A DNA stretch of 64,000 nucleotides from Bacillota bacterium (GTDB lineage Bacteria; Bacillota; Limnochordia; Darwinibacteriales; JAAYFS01), in the NCBI GenBank assembly GCA_012728115.1, contig JAAYFS010000012.1:1-64000 (forward strand), read 5' to 3'. Within the stretch, counting starts at the first letter, position 1. Each line of letters begins with the position of its first letter. This document shows positions 45,074-54,798 of the stretch, piece after piece. Made by a program: the position numbers and the translations under genes. The notes under the pieces are model-generated. The model saw only the letters and a program-made list of their open reading frames with translations, searched no databases and was not told the origin of the DNA.

Positions 45074-45742
45074 TTAACGACTTCGTACCTCCCGCCATAA
45101 GGCCAAAAAGATATCACAGAGTTGCTTACCGCGATGTTTAAATCCCCAAAAGTCCCTTTTGGTAATCCGATGCGTCATCGGGACAGGGAGTTCTATAACC
45201 CGAAAACCCTGTTTAATTGCCCTAACCGTTAAAGCTACCTCTACTCCAAATGCATCAGCGAAACCGCCTATGCTTTCAATTACACTTCTTCGTAATGCTC
45301 GCTGTCCCGATAAAGGGCATTCGAACACCTTCCCTGTTAGCAGGTAGATTCCTAGTTTAGCGATATTCTTGGCTAGCCCAAAACCCATTTTCGCTTGAGT
45401 GGCATTCAAATTTCCGATAACCATATCTGCCTCATTATTCATAAGCGGAACTAAAAGTTTCTCAGCGTTAACTGCACTCGCTTCTAAATCTGCATCAAGA
45501 AGCAGAAAAATATCCGCTTTAGTTGAACTAAATCCTAAATTCAACGCTTGCCCCTTGCCAACGTTCTTCGGATTCTGAACCAATCTTACTCCTTCATCTT
45601 CAACTATCCTAGCGGTACTATCGGTAGATCCATCATCAATTACGATAATTTCGTCTACAACTGAAATCTTTTTGGTAGCACGAATAGTCTCACGGATACG
45701 TTCTTCCTCGTTGTAAGCTGGGATTAGGATCGCAATCTTCAT
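45074..45742 (-). CDS. Glycosyltransferase family 2
   Basis: A 222-residue GT-A fold enzyme. IPAYNEEERIRETI, EIIVIDDGSTDSTA and LLLDADLEA show the nucleotide-sugar binding and DxD metal sites; LSGQRALRRSVIESIGGF is typical of the DPM1/GtrB-like group. It lacks the C-terminal membrane helices of GtrB. Start overlaps the steB-like gene by 4 nt; the MraY-like gene follows at once. Confidence 0.88.
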   Translation of the reverse strand: MKIAILIPAYNEEERIRETIRATKKISVVDEIIVIDDGSTDSTARIVEDEGVRLVQNPKNVGKGQALNLGFSSTKADIFLLLDADLEASAVNAEKLLVPLMNNEADMVIGNLNATQAKMGFGLAKNIAKLGIYLLTGKVFECPLSGQRALRRSVIESIGGFADAFGVEVALTVRAIKQGFRVIELPVPMTHRITKRDFWGFKHRGKQLCDIFLALWREVRSR

Positions 45743-46476
45743 AACGAAAACACTTCACTCAATTCGTCGATCGGCAGTAATGCCGAGGCAGCACTACCGA
45801 TGCCATATATTCCTTCGTGCTCGTTAGCTAAACCCAAAATTAAACCCAACTCCCCAATCATTGTATCTGCAATATCAATTACCAGATTCGCACCGAGATA
45901 ATCATTCAGGTTAAAATCAACAGAAAATGGTTGCAGGAAAACTAATGTCCATCCATTAATTTTCATTTCTTCCAAAATAGTCTTTCGTCCGATGGATAAC
46001 GGCCGTTCTAACCAGGAAACAAAGATTAAGTTTTTCGTGCCAGAAAGTTCGAATTCTCTAAGCTCACTTTCATAAAAATCCTCCAAGGATTGCTGATCGA
46101 TTTGAACACATTTCAAAACCTTTGCGCCCGCTTCCAAAAATAGTTGCTCAAGGCGAGAAGTATCAAACTCAGTTGAAAGGGAAGCGATAACTACATTCCT
46201 ATTTTCCAAACTATCCTTAAACATTAAGGAACGAATTAGATCCCAACCGCGAAAAACTGTTTCTTCCCGTTTTTCAGCCACTACTAACTTAGACTGAAGA
46301 GTTTGCATTTTAATCTGATTTTCTTTAAATCGTTCTTCTAAATCATTGATAATTAGCCCTTGCTCTTTTAACAGACCACTGTCTTGAAACAAAGCCCCTC
46401 CGACTAAGATACCTAAAGTAGTACTAAAAAGAATAGCAATGATTGTTACAACATGGTAGCGAAATCCTATATGCAT
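45739..46476 (-). CDS. MctB/SteB-like membrane protein
   Basis: A 245-residue protein with one N-terminal membrane helix in the block HIGFRYHVVTIIAILFSTTLG and a coiled coil (about 38-72). The C-terminal domain is alpha/beta and extracytoplasmic. This is the MctB (copper transport) family that includes SteB, the partner of SteA in Actinobacteria. The adjacent steA gene makes a division role more likely than copper transport (inference). Confidence 0.8.
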   Translation of the reverse strand: MHIGFRYHVVTIIAILFSTTLGILVGGALFQDSGLLKEQGLIINDLEERFKENQIKMQTLQSKLVVAEKREETVFRGWDLIRSLMFKDSLENRNVVIASLSTEFDTSRLEQLFLEAGAKVLKCVQIDQQSLEDFYESELREFELSGTKNLIFVSWLERPLSIGRKTILEEMKINGWTLVFLQPFSVDFNLNDYLGANLVIDIADTMIGELGLILGLANEHEGIYGIGSAASALLPIDELSEVFSL

Positions 46477-47598
46477 TTACATTCCTCCGATCAATAACCG
46501 TAGTTGAAGCCAAGCCAAACGGAAAAAATGTCGCCAAGGCGAGGACATAGAGATGAAAATAATGATCGGAATCAACGCTGCTAGAACAAGGTAGATTGGT
46601 ACCAAGTCGTTTTTTCCTTGATAAAGTTTACTCACGCCCTTAGCATCCATCAATTTAGGCCCAATTTTTACTCGCGTCAAAAAGGTAGAGGCCATCCCCT
46701 TTCTGCCTTTTTCTAAAAAATCAATCAGGTTTGAATGAGTTCCAACTGCTACTATCAGCTCTGCCCCTTTTTCATCTGCCAGCAATAAAGCGATATCTTC
46801 ACTTGTACCTGGAGCAGGAATAATTGAATACTCGATACTTAGATTATCCATTCTCTCTTTAGCTGGACAATGCCCATCGGTGTACGCATGAACGATTTTT
46901 TCGGCTTTACTTAAAAGTGCACGGTCAGATACGCTATCCATATCTCCAATTATGATATCTGGCATCAGACCAAACTCCAATAAAGCATCAGCTCCACCAT
47001 CGACAGCGATCAAAACTGGGCGCATTTCGTGAATATATGAGGAAATGGCGAGTAAATCATCTTTATATCCCAAACCCCTAACCACTACGACAACGTGTTT
47101 TCCTATTATCTCCGTTTTTAGTTCGGGAAAATCCAGCTCACCGAGAAGCAAATCCTTTTCCTTCTGAATATACCAAAACGTATTATCAATGAATTTACTG
47201 ATCTCGTTATTCAGATTTTCTTGAGCGAGTTTCATTGCTCGTTCAATTATCTCATCCGTTAAGACCGTCCCTTGCGCGATCAGGCGTTTTTGATGATAAA
47301 CTTTACCGTCAAAGATCTCAATCTCATCACCTGTTTTAAGCTGATCAAAAATCATTGGCCCAACATTGTCGATAATTGGGATATTATGTTTAAGTAAAAT
47401 TTCAGGGCCTAGATTTGGATAACGTCCAGAAATTGAACTAGCAGCGTTTATTACAGCACTTACCCCACAATTTACCAATTCGATCGCACCTAAGGCATCT
47501 AGATCACTATGATCAATGATGGCTATTTCTTTACTCTTGAGTTCCTTGACAAGTTCCTTTGTTTTCCGCCCGAGCCTCGCTATTCCCTGTCTTTGCAT
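46477..47598 (-). CDS. steA: SteA-like cytokinesis protein
   Basis: A 373-residue protein. The middle carries a thiamine-pyrophosphokinase-like fold (AVDGGADALLEFGLMPDIIIGDMDSVSD, split around residues 200-230) and the C-terminus has a membrane helix (about 325-345). This architecture is SteA, shown in Corynebacterium to act with SteB in septal hydrolase control. The gene precedes the SteB-like gene by one base. ATG 47598 behind GAGAGGG. Confidence 0.85.
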   Translation of the reverse strand: MQRQGIARLGRKTKELVKELKSKEIAIIDHSDLDALGAIELVNCGVSAVINAASSISGRYPNLGPEILLKHNIPIIDNVGPMIFDQLKTGDEIEIFDGKVYHQKRLIAQGTVLTDEIIERAMKLAQENLNNEISKFIDNTFWYIQKEKDLLLGELDFPELKTEIIGKHVVVVVRGLGYKDDLLAISSYIHEMRPVLIAVDGGADALLEFGLMPDIIIGDMDSVSDRALLSKAEKIVHAYTDGHCPAKERMDNLSIEYSIIPAPGTSEDIALLLADEKGAELIVAVGTHSNLIDFLEKGRKGMASTFLTRVKIGPKLMDAKGVSKLYQGKNDLVPIYLVLAALIPIIIFISMSSPWRHFFRLAWLQLRLLIGGM

Positions 47599-47619
47599 CC
47601 TTTTCGCCCTCTCATACTG

Positions 47620-47652
47620 AAAAAAGGACGAGAAATACTCCCGCCCTTTTTA
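47620..47652 (-). terminator. Terminator after spo0A
   Basis: AAGGGCG(GG)AG/CTCGTCCTT stem with a small bulge and six Ts on the minus strand, between spo0A and steA. Confidence 0.75.
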
Positions 47653-47683
47653 AGTATGATTCTGTCCACGATAACCTATTCAT

Positions 47684-48436
47684 CTAATTTAAGTCAATAT
47701 CTAAACGGATGCGTTCCGCCATGGCAGCGATAAAGGATGAATTAGTAGGCTTTCCTTTTTGAGCATCAATGGAATATGGAAAGAGTTGATTTAGTTGCTC
47801 AAAACTACCTCGCTCCCAAGTCATTTCGATCGCATGCCTGATCGCTCGTTCAACATGTAATGGAGTAGTATCAAACCGTTCTGCCACCATTGGGTAAAGC
47901 CTTTTTGTCACTTTATCTAAGTATTCTTGCTCAAAAATCACCAAACTTATCGCTTCCACCAAGTAACGATATCCTTTGTAATGAGGAGGCATCCCGATGG
48001 CCGAAAAGTAATGGATGATCCTTTCAGTAATCAGTTGCCTTTGACGTTCGTGGTGAAAACTTTGCGATGAAGACATTGCACTAACTTGGCGAATCCGTTT
48101 AGTTAAAGTAGCTAAGCTAAAAGGCTTTACTAAGTAAAAATCCGCCCCTAATTCATTGGCCTTTTGCACATAAACATCATTCCCTAAAACTGAGATAATA
48201 ATAATTTTCGGTTTTTTTGAGCACTTATCGAACAAAGATTTAAGAACTTCCAATCCATCCTGATCAGGAAAAACTAATTCCATTAATAAAACATCAGGAC
48301 AAAATTTGTTAAGCGCAGGAATAATCGCTTGTCCCCTATTAACGGAACCAATAAACTGGATATCCTCCTCTTCTTCGACATATATTTAGATTTGCTCGAC
48401 AAAACCGAGGTCGCTATCAGCAACGAGCACTCGCAC
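47684..48436 (-). pseudogene. spo0A: spo0A, interrupted by an in-frame TAA and with altered receiver residues
   Basis: Master sporulation regulator, receiver plus DNA-binding domain. The full frame starts at GTG 48436 (site AAGGGGTG) and spans 250 codons. Codon 17 is TAA (48388-48386), where Lys or Gln is expected (EQI-stop-IYVEEEEDIQF). Otherwise the nearest start is ATG 48283, which would remove most of the receiver. Aligned with B. subtilis Spo0A, the phosphoacceptor Asp56 is Glu53 (LLMELVF), the acidic pair DD is DS (VADSD), and Thr84 is Ser, while the Lys (LVKPF) remains. The effector domain is well kept (HVERAIRHAIEMTWERG, PTNSSFIAAMAERIR). Confidence 0.85.
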
Positions 48437-48454
48437 CAGAAACACCCCTTATGT

Positions 48455-51072
48455 TCAATCGAAGTAGCGCTTTTTCGCCACGATCTCTTCTCCTACTCGA
48501 TCGATATTTCTACTCTTGGTGACTAATTTTGTTTTAAAAAACGTCCATGGACGCGTTAAACTTTGCCACGTTAAAAGCCTCAAGGCTATTTCAATAATGA
48601 ATAGCACTAAAGCAACCAAAATACAAACATCCCATTTTTCTTCCGATTCGATTGGGATTCTGGCGGACTCTAAAAACAACTCTTCTGGTGAAAAAAGTAC
48701 TCGTCCACCTGTCTCGTTAGCTAAAGCCATTAAGACACTTTTCCCCGAATCAATTTTATACTCAGGCGAATACTGCATCACAATTCCCGTTTGATACACC
48801 GTAGCAAAATCATCGGATGCTATCAATACACTGATGTAATAAGCTCCTATTGTTTCGGCACTGAACGAGGCGGTATATTCCCCAGCATTAGTTTGTCTTA
48901 ATGGAACTGAAAAAACTTGCCCATCAGGATCAATCACTAATGCCTCTAAATCCAAAAAATTTACGTATTCACCTTCGTCGAGAACATCAAGCACCATGGT
49001 GATACTAGTTCCCTCGATCGAAAAACGCGCCTGAACATTATTTAAAAGGTTATCTCGTGCAACAAAATTAAGCACTTGCGACCAGAATTTACCGAAATCC
49101 TCAGTATAAAGCCAATCTTTTGTCCATTTGGATCCTAGATCGGATAAGAAACTAACCGTTCTTCCTAAGCCTATTCGCCAACTCGCAAGGATTGGAGAAT
49201 TATCAGGTGCCACGAGATGCACATCAGCCAACGCTCGTGGAGTGGTAGCGATGTATCCTCGAAAAGGCAGTATCCTCTCCCAGTCTACATCAGTGGTTAG
49301 CGGTGTTGTTTCCGTCACCCTAGGATGAAAAGACCCTTCGATAATTGCTTTTTTTAAAATTCGATTCGTTTCGGCAATAAATACCTGGACGATATTACCG
49401 AAGTCGGTAGTAAAATAGGCTTCTCCTCCACCCCAATAAGCAATATCCTCCATTAACTCTTTATCTGCCGCGTCCCCAATCGTAACGGTTGATACTGTGA
49501 TCCCTTTTTTCGTCAATCCCTTGATTAGTACTTCAAAATCCGCTGGATCGGTGATCCCATCTGATAATAAGATTATATGTCTAAGCGCTGTTTCCTCTTT
49601 TTGTAATTCTTCACTTCCTGTGACCAAGGCGGAATAGATATCCGTTCCACCTCCTGGTTGCAGTTCCGCTAATCTCTGAACAATCGCGTCTTTATCAATT
49701 GCTGGCTGTAATGGAACCGTCCATTCAGGTACAACATCAAAAGAAAGTATTCCGATTCGTTCTTCGCTAACTAACAAATCCAACACAGCTTTACTAGCTT
49801 CTTTTGCCAAATCCATCTTACTTATTTGTCGATCATCGGTACTTCTTTCGTCCATACTTCCTGATTTATCGATAATCAAAAGCAAACTCAAAGTCGGGAA
49901 AAGAATTCTTTGTTCGATGCTTGAATGAACAGGTAGTAACGATTCAAAATACTCGTTGGTATAGCCGCCCATGCCATAACTTAAGTCTCCCCCAATACAG
50001 ATCAAACCGCCACCAAGTTCCCGAACATAGCGATGAAACTCCTGACTTTGCTTAGAGGAAATCTGGTGAATGGGAACGTTATTTAGAATTACCGCTGAAA
50101 AGGATTGTAAATAATTGAAACCAACAAAGACTCCTGGTTCACTTCGTTCAACTTTAAACCCGCGCCAATCCATTTCGGTTATCAAGCGCTCGCTATCTTC
50201 TCCAGACTTCGAGATAAGTAATACCCGCTTCTCACCTTCGCCATATACAAAATCACTGAGTATGTTGTTTTCTGAAACTGTATCTGCTTCCGCTTCGATC
50301 TCAACGGTGTACCGATGAAACTCACCTTGAGAAAGCCTTTGATGAAACGAGTATGGATTGTTGCCTGCTTGGAACTCTACGGCTTCTGTGAAAATTAATT
50401 GATCATTTAAGTAAATTCTAACTGTACCAGACGTTGTAATTGTGCTTCTAACATTGAGCCGTAACACAAAGTCCTGGTTGAGAGAAACACGTTCAGGAAT
50501 AAAGAAATGTTCAACCCAAACCTCATGCTCGATTGGACTGGCGAGAGGAACAACATCAACCGGTAGATTCCTTTCTAAGAGCATTGGTACCACTGCTAAT
50601 GCATTTCCGACATTTTCCTGTCCATCAGAAAGCAAAACTAAACGTACTGCTTTTTTGGTGTTATGCGCATGGAGTAAACCTAAAGAAAGAGCAGTTTCAA
50701 TACTGGTAAAGTTAGTGGCTGGCATCCTATCTAACAGAGCATTCTCCCCAAACATAATTACTGTACTGCCATACTTATCAGGAAGGGTAGCCAGAGCTTG
50801 ATCAATAAATTATCGACCTTTCTCAATTCCTAGTCCCCTTAAACTATCTGAGACATCGAGTAAAAAAATAAAATACTGTTCATTTGCATAACGAGTAAAC
50901 ACGGGGCTAGCTACGGCACAAATTAACAAAGCAGTTATTAAAATCCGAAGGGTTAGAATCCACTGTCCTTTCTTAGGTGAACTGAATCGTCTACCTTTGT
51001 GAAAAAAAGAATCACAAAAGGAATTAAAACCAAGAGAAATAATACTCTAGGATGTTCAAAGGAAACTGTCAT
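48455..51072 (-). pseudogene. Large double-VWA membrane protein (BatB/GATase-like), frameshifted and with a stop
   Basis: Spans 2618 nt, one short of 873 codons. The start ATG (51072-51070) overlaps the upstream stop (TGATG). An N-terminal membrane helix runs into a T7 tract (51002-51008) where one missing T shifts the frame; restored, it reads a second helix and a VWA MIDAS (LLDVSDS). An in-frame TAA follows at 50812-50810 (EKGR-stop-FIDQ). The 766-codon remainder is open: end of the first VWA, a beta domain, a glutamine-amidotransferase-like region (GGGLICIGG near 250), and a second VWA with MIDAS DKSGS at 296-300. Last comes a membrane helix. Such proteins usually partner MoxR and DUF58. 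Confidence 0.75.
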
Positions 51073-52904
51073 CAAACCCCTCCTTTATCCTTGAAACTTG
51101 GCTTTTGATACAAGTACCATTCAACGATCAAGATCAACAAAGTAACTAGAACTATTGGTTGCCAGAGGGAAAGACGATTTTGATGTTTGATCAAACCGAG
51201 AGTCTTAATCTCTTTTCTAGAATCAAGATCTACTCGACGTATATCAGATTCCAGCTTTGAAAAAGTATTAACAGTAAAAAGATACTCACTTCCATCATTC
51301 AGTGATACAGAATATACTCCAATTTCATCGGTGTCGAGAATCAAGAATTGTCCAAAAATATAGAACAAAGGCACTTCTTGCCTACTTGGAGAAACTACTG
51401 TTACAGGAATTTTCCTGGGTGAAAGAGTTAGAAAATGAGGTTCGCCTGGATTAGAAAGTAAATGCGCTACGTCAAAACGATCCGTAAAGAACCAATCGAT
51501 TGCATTAGCAAGAAAAATCGGAAATCCCACCTGCAAAGGAAAATTAGATTCTAAAATTGGAAAAGCAAGATAAAGCCACTTCCTGCCTCCACTTCCCTCT
51601 TTAATCAATACTAAAGGTCCTTCAGTTGTTTCAATAATGGTTTGCACATCTGGATCATTGTTTTCGATTTGTGTTTGTCTCGTAACAATTATCTCGCTTA
51701 CATCCATAAATCGCAACAACGAATGATCGTCACGCCAGGAGACGGTGGGAAAACTGCCATTTTCTTTGCCCGTTACCTTTACTTCTCGTGGAATTGAATC
51801 GACGTAAATCACATTAGTTTCCAATTCTCTGTTTACGTCAATTCCATCAAGTATCAGCAAGTCATAAAGCATTTCTTCTTCATCGATCAAATCTGATTTT
51901 ATAAAAGCACGAATGTTTGGTATCGACAATAATGCACGTTCCAAAAAGAAATTCCCTTGACTTACCATAAGTACTCGTACTGGGTCGCTCGGTCCAAGGA
52001 CGAAGTATGCCACATTATCTTCCACTAAATCATCATCAATTTGAATACTTGCTCGGAAAACAACTCTAGTGTCTGACCTTAACACATATTCCTTTTGCAT
52101 ACTAGTTGCTGAAGATAAGGAGAACGAATCGCGAATAATTACTCTGTTTCCTTGACTAATTATCAAAGGAACGTCTTGCCTTTCCTTGGAAAAATTACTT
52201 ACCTCAATTCGGACATGGTACTCGCCGATTCTTCCCGTTAAGGCGCGGATATCTAGGGCAGTAATCCCAATGTTAGAAGCGTCATTTCCAATTAGCATGA
52301 GACTAACTTTTTCATGCTCGAAGGGCTGATCAGTAAAAATAATGATTTCGCCATCTTCTACTTCTTCTAACAATACAAAGGCTAATTCCAATGCTCCATT
52401 GATGTTTAGCTCGGTATCTGTTGGTTCTAATATTTCTAATAATCGAATAACACTCTGATGATCATTTGTAAAGTTGGAAACCACATCAGCGCGTGCCCCA
52501 GCAAACACCAAGGCAAATTCCTGACCAGCGGCGCTATTCTCAATATATTTATTGGCTTGTCTTATCGCCTCTTCAAATCTGCGGGGTTGCACATCAGTTG
52601 CCTTCATGCTTAAAGACCCATCGATGATCAGTACTGTCGGCTATAAAATCTCTGTTGAATACCTGGTGTACGGCTGCATTAGTGCGGTTACTAATAATGC
52701 GGCTATCAATAGATGGAAAAACAAAAGCAATTCTGGTTTCAACCGCCACCTCGGATTGAATGATAAGCTATCTGTCGAGACATTCTTCCATAAAATGGTC
52801 GAAGAAATCACCTTATCTTGTCTTTTCCCTTTGAGAAAGTAAATAAGGAGAATAATACCCAGGAGTGAAAAAAGAACGAATGCGGAGAGATTGGCAAAAG
52901 TCAT
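51072..52904 (-). pseudogene. BatA-like VWA membrane protein interrupted by an in-frame TAG
   Basis: A 610-codon frame starting at ATG 52904 right after the DUF58 stop (TAGATG). Two membrane helices (about 5-22 and 59-76) match the BatA N-terminal domain; the last lies near the VWA domain. A TAG (52643-52641) interrupts just before the MIDAS motif DGSLS, in the same frame (STEIL-stop-PTVLIIDGSLS). The part after the stop is a VWA domain, a CARDB-like beta region, a long extracytoplasmic part and a C-terminal helix. Read-through would give a complete protein; restarting at ATG 52607 would lose the metal site. Confidence 0.75.
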
Positions 52905-53777
52905 CTAGCGAACCCTCCTTTCAGATCTGAGAGTACTGAAAATTACGTTTTCTATTGGATCTGTCGAAACCACTCTCAGATAATAGGCACCAAGACCAAG
53001 GCAAAACCTCCTCATTTCTTCGGTAAACTCATAAAGGGCTTGTTGATAGTGTTCTGCTACTTGTTTATCGACATATACCTCCTTGGACTCACCAGTCTCA
53101 GAATCAATCAATAGAAAATCACTTCCTACAGTGACATCGATTTCGGTTGGTTCTAGTATCTGGAAGGCCCACACTTCCCAGCCACTGGCGACCAAAGTTC
53201 TTATACCATCCTGATACCCTTTTGGATCAAAGAAATCGGAAAAGACTATGGCTAAACCTCTTGATTTGCTAAGCTTACAAAAATCAAACATCGCTTGATT
53301 AAAATTGGTGATACCACCAGTAGCTATACCTGTTAAAGATTCAAACAACTTAGGAAAGTGTTTCTTTCCCTGGTAAACCATTATCTCCGAATTTACCGAA
53401 TTAGCAAACGAGCAGACTCCTACTCTGTCTAAATTATTTAAAGCAATAAAACCCAACGAACCAGCCAATTTGCAAGCAAACTCCAATTTTGAAAGTTCGC
53501 CAAAACCCATGGAGGTGCTCTTATCGATTAATAGCATCAACATCGAATTCTGCTCTTCCACAAATTGCTTAAGGACAAGTTGTCCTAATCGTGAATAAAC
53601 GTTCCAATCAAGGTGACGAAAATCATCACCGAGGTAGTAAGGACGGTGTTCGGCAAATTCTAGTCCAGCACCAATCTTTCGGTTGACTTTTTTTCCTACG
53701 TAGTGCGTGTTAATTTTATGTCGCGTTACCAGCTCAAGACGCTCCAAGACTTTTAGAAACTCATAATCCCAAAGCAT
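52905..53777 (-). CDS. DUF58 domain protein
   Basis: A 290-residue DUF58 protein with the family block GKKVNRKIGAGLEFAEHRPY, then DDFRHLDWNVYSRLGQLVLKQF, and a VWA-like second part (LLIDKSTSMGFG, residues about 83-94, with an intact MIDAS). DUF58 proteins travel with MoxR ATPases; function is not established. ATG 53777 fits the AGGGAGTGG site better than a GTG 9 nt upstream. Intact, between moxR and the BatA-like gene. Confidence 0.88.
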   Translation of the reverse strand: MLWDYEFLKVLERLELVTRHKINTHYVGKKVNRKIGAGLEFAEHRPYYLGDDFRHLDWNVYSRLGQLVLKQFVEEQNSMLMLLIDKSTSMGFGELSKLEFACKLAGSLGFIALNNLDRVGVCSFANSVNSEIMVYQGKKHFPKLFESLTGIATGGITNFNQAMFDFCKLSKSRGLAIVFSDFFDPKGYQDGIRTLVASGWEVWAFQILEPTEIDVTVGSDFLLIDSETGESKEVYVDKQVAEHYQQALYEFTEEMRRFCLGLGAYYLRVVSTDPIENVIFSTLRSERRVR

Positions 53778-53789
53778 TGCTTCCACTCC

Positions 53790-54779
53790 CTAGTTAATTG
53801 GTGGAATTCTTTCCAATAACTCTTTTAAAACCTTATCCACATCGATATTAGCCGCTTCCCCTTCGAAGTTGAGGATTAGACGGTGGCGTAGAGCTGGAAG
53901 TAGCGAATCTTGAACATCGTTAAAACTTACATTCACCCTTCCATCTAGAAAGGCCCGTGCTTTTGCAGCTAAGACCAACGCCTGAGCTCCACGAGGACTA
54001 CTACCATACTTAATATATCGCTTGATCGCGGGAGTGCTCTGGGGAGAATTCGGGTTAGTAGCCAAAACTAATCGCGCCGCGTAATCCATGATATCCGATG
54101 AAATCGGAACCAACCGCACCAAGTTTTGATACTTCAATAACTCATCCTTTTGCAATATTACTTGCGCTTCTGGAAGATTAGCACCTGTGGTAAGTTCCAT
54201 AATCTGTAGTAGTTCTGGTAAACTTGGATAGTCCACCGTAAGTTTAAAGAAGAAGCGATCCAATTGAGCCTCTGGTAGTGGATATGTACCTTCCAATTCC
54301 AATGGATTTTGGGTAGCAAGAACAAAAAAGGGTTGCTCAAGTATATGAGTTCTTCCAGCTACCGTAACACTACTCTCCTGCATTGCCTCAAGCAACGCGG
54401 ACTGAGTTTTAGCAGTCGTACGATTGATCTCATCAGCCAAGACAATATTGGCAAAGACTGGACCTGGTAGAAAATGGAACACTCTTGTCCCATCACTATT
54501 CTCAAGCAGAATATTGGTTCCTGTGATATCTGCTGGCATCAAATCGGGCGTAAACTGGATCCGCGCATATTTTAAATCAAGAACTTTCGCCAAAGTCTGC
54601 ACTAATAATGTCTTACCCAAACCAGGAACACCTTCTAATAAGCAATGACCATTTGAGAGGATGGCAACCAAAATATCAGTAATTCTTTGCTCCATACCAA
54701 CGATCACTTTATTGATTTCATTTCTAGTGGCTACCATTGTTCTTTGCATCCTTGACACTTCTTCCTTGGACAAATTCAT
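53790..54779 (-). CDS. MoxR-family AAA+ ATPase
   Basis: A 329-residue AAA+ chaperone-like ATPase. Walker A is EGVPGLGKTLLV (about residues 49-60), Walker B NIVLADEINR, sensor 1 ATQNPLELEGTYPLPEAQLDRF. The C-terminal lid includes KYGSSPRGAQALVLAAKARA. MoxR proteins are thought to activate partner proteins, often VWA-bearing, by metal insertion or remodelling. ATG 54779 behind GGAAGG. Intact. Confidence 0.93.
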   Translation of the reverse strand: MNLSKEEVSRMQRTMVATRNEINKVIVGMEQRITDILVAILSNGHCLLEGVPGLGKTLLVQTLAKVLDLKYARIQFTPDLMPADITGTNILLENSDGTRVFHFLPGPVFANIVLADEINRTTAKTQSALLEAMQESSVTVAGRTHILEQPFFVLATQNPLELEGTYPLPEAQLDRFFFKLTVDYPSLPELLQIMELTTGANLPEAQVILQKDELLKYQNLVRLVPISSDIMDYAARLVLATNPNSPQSTPAIKRYIKYGSSPRGAQALVLAAKARAFLDGRVNVSFNDVQDSLLPALRHRLILNFEGEAANIDVDKVLKELLERIPPIN

Positions 54780-54798
54780 CAAGCAACCTTCCTTTCGC

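Noticed and set aside
48386-52643. Reassigned stop codons (TAA/TAG read as Gln)
   Set aside because: TAA and TAG end many other genes here exactly where their families end (for example tlyA with TAA, the DUF58 gene with TAG), so a changed genetic code would extend those proteins. The stops are also confined to one cluster that has frameshifts too.
52641-52643. Pyrrolysine at the BatA-like TAG
   Set aside because: No reason for pyrrolysine in a VWA protein, no pyl genes in the window, and neighbouring genes have TAA stops and frameshifts that this would not explain.
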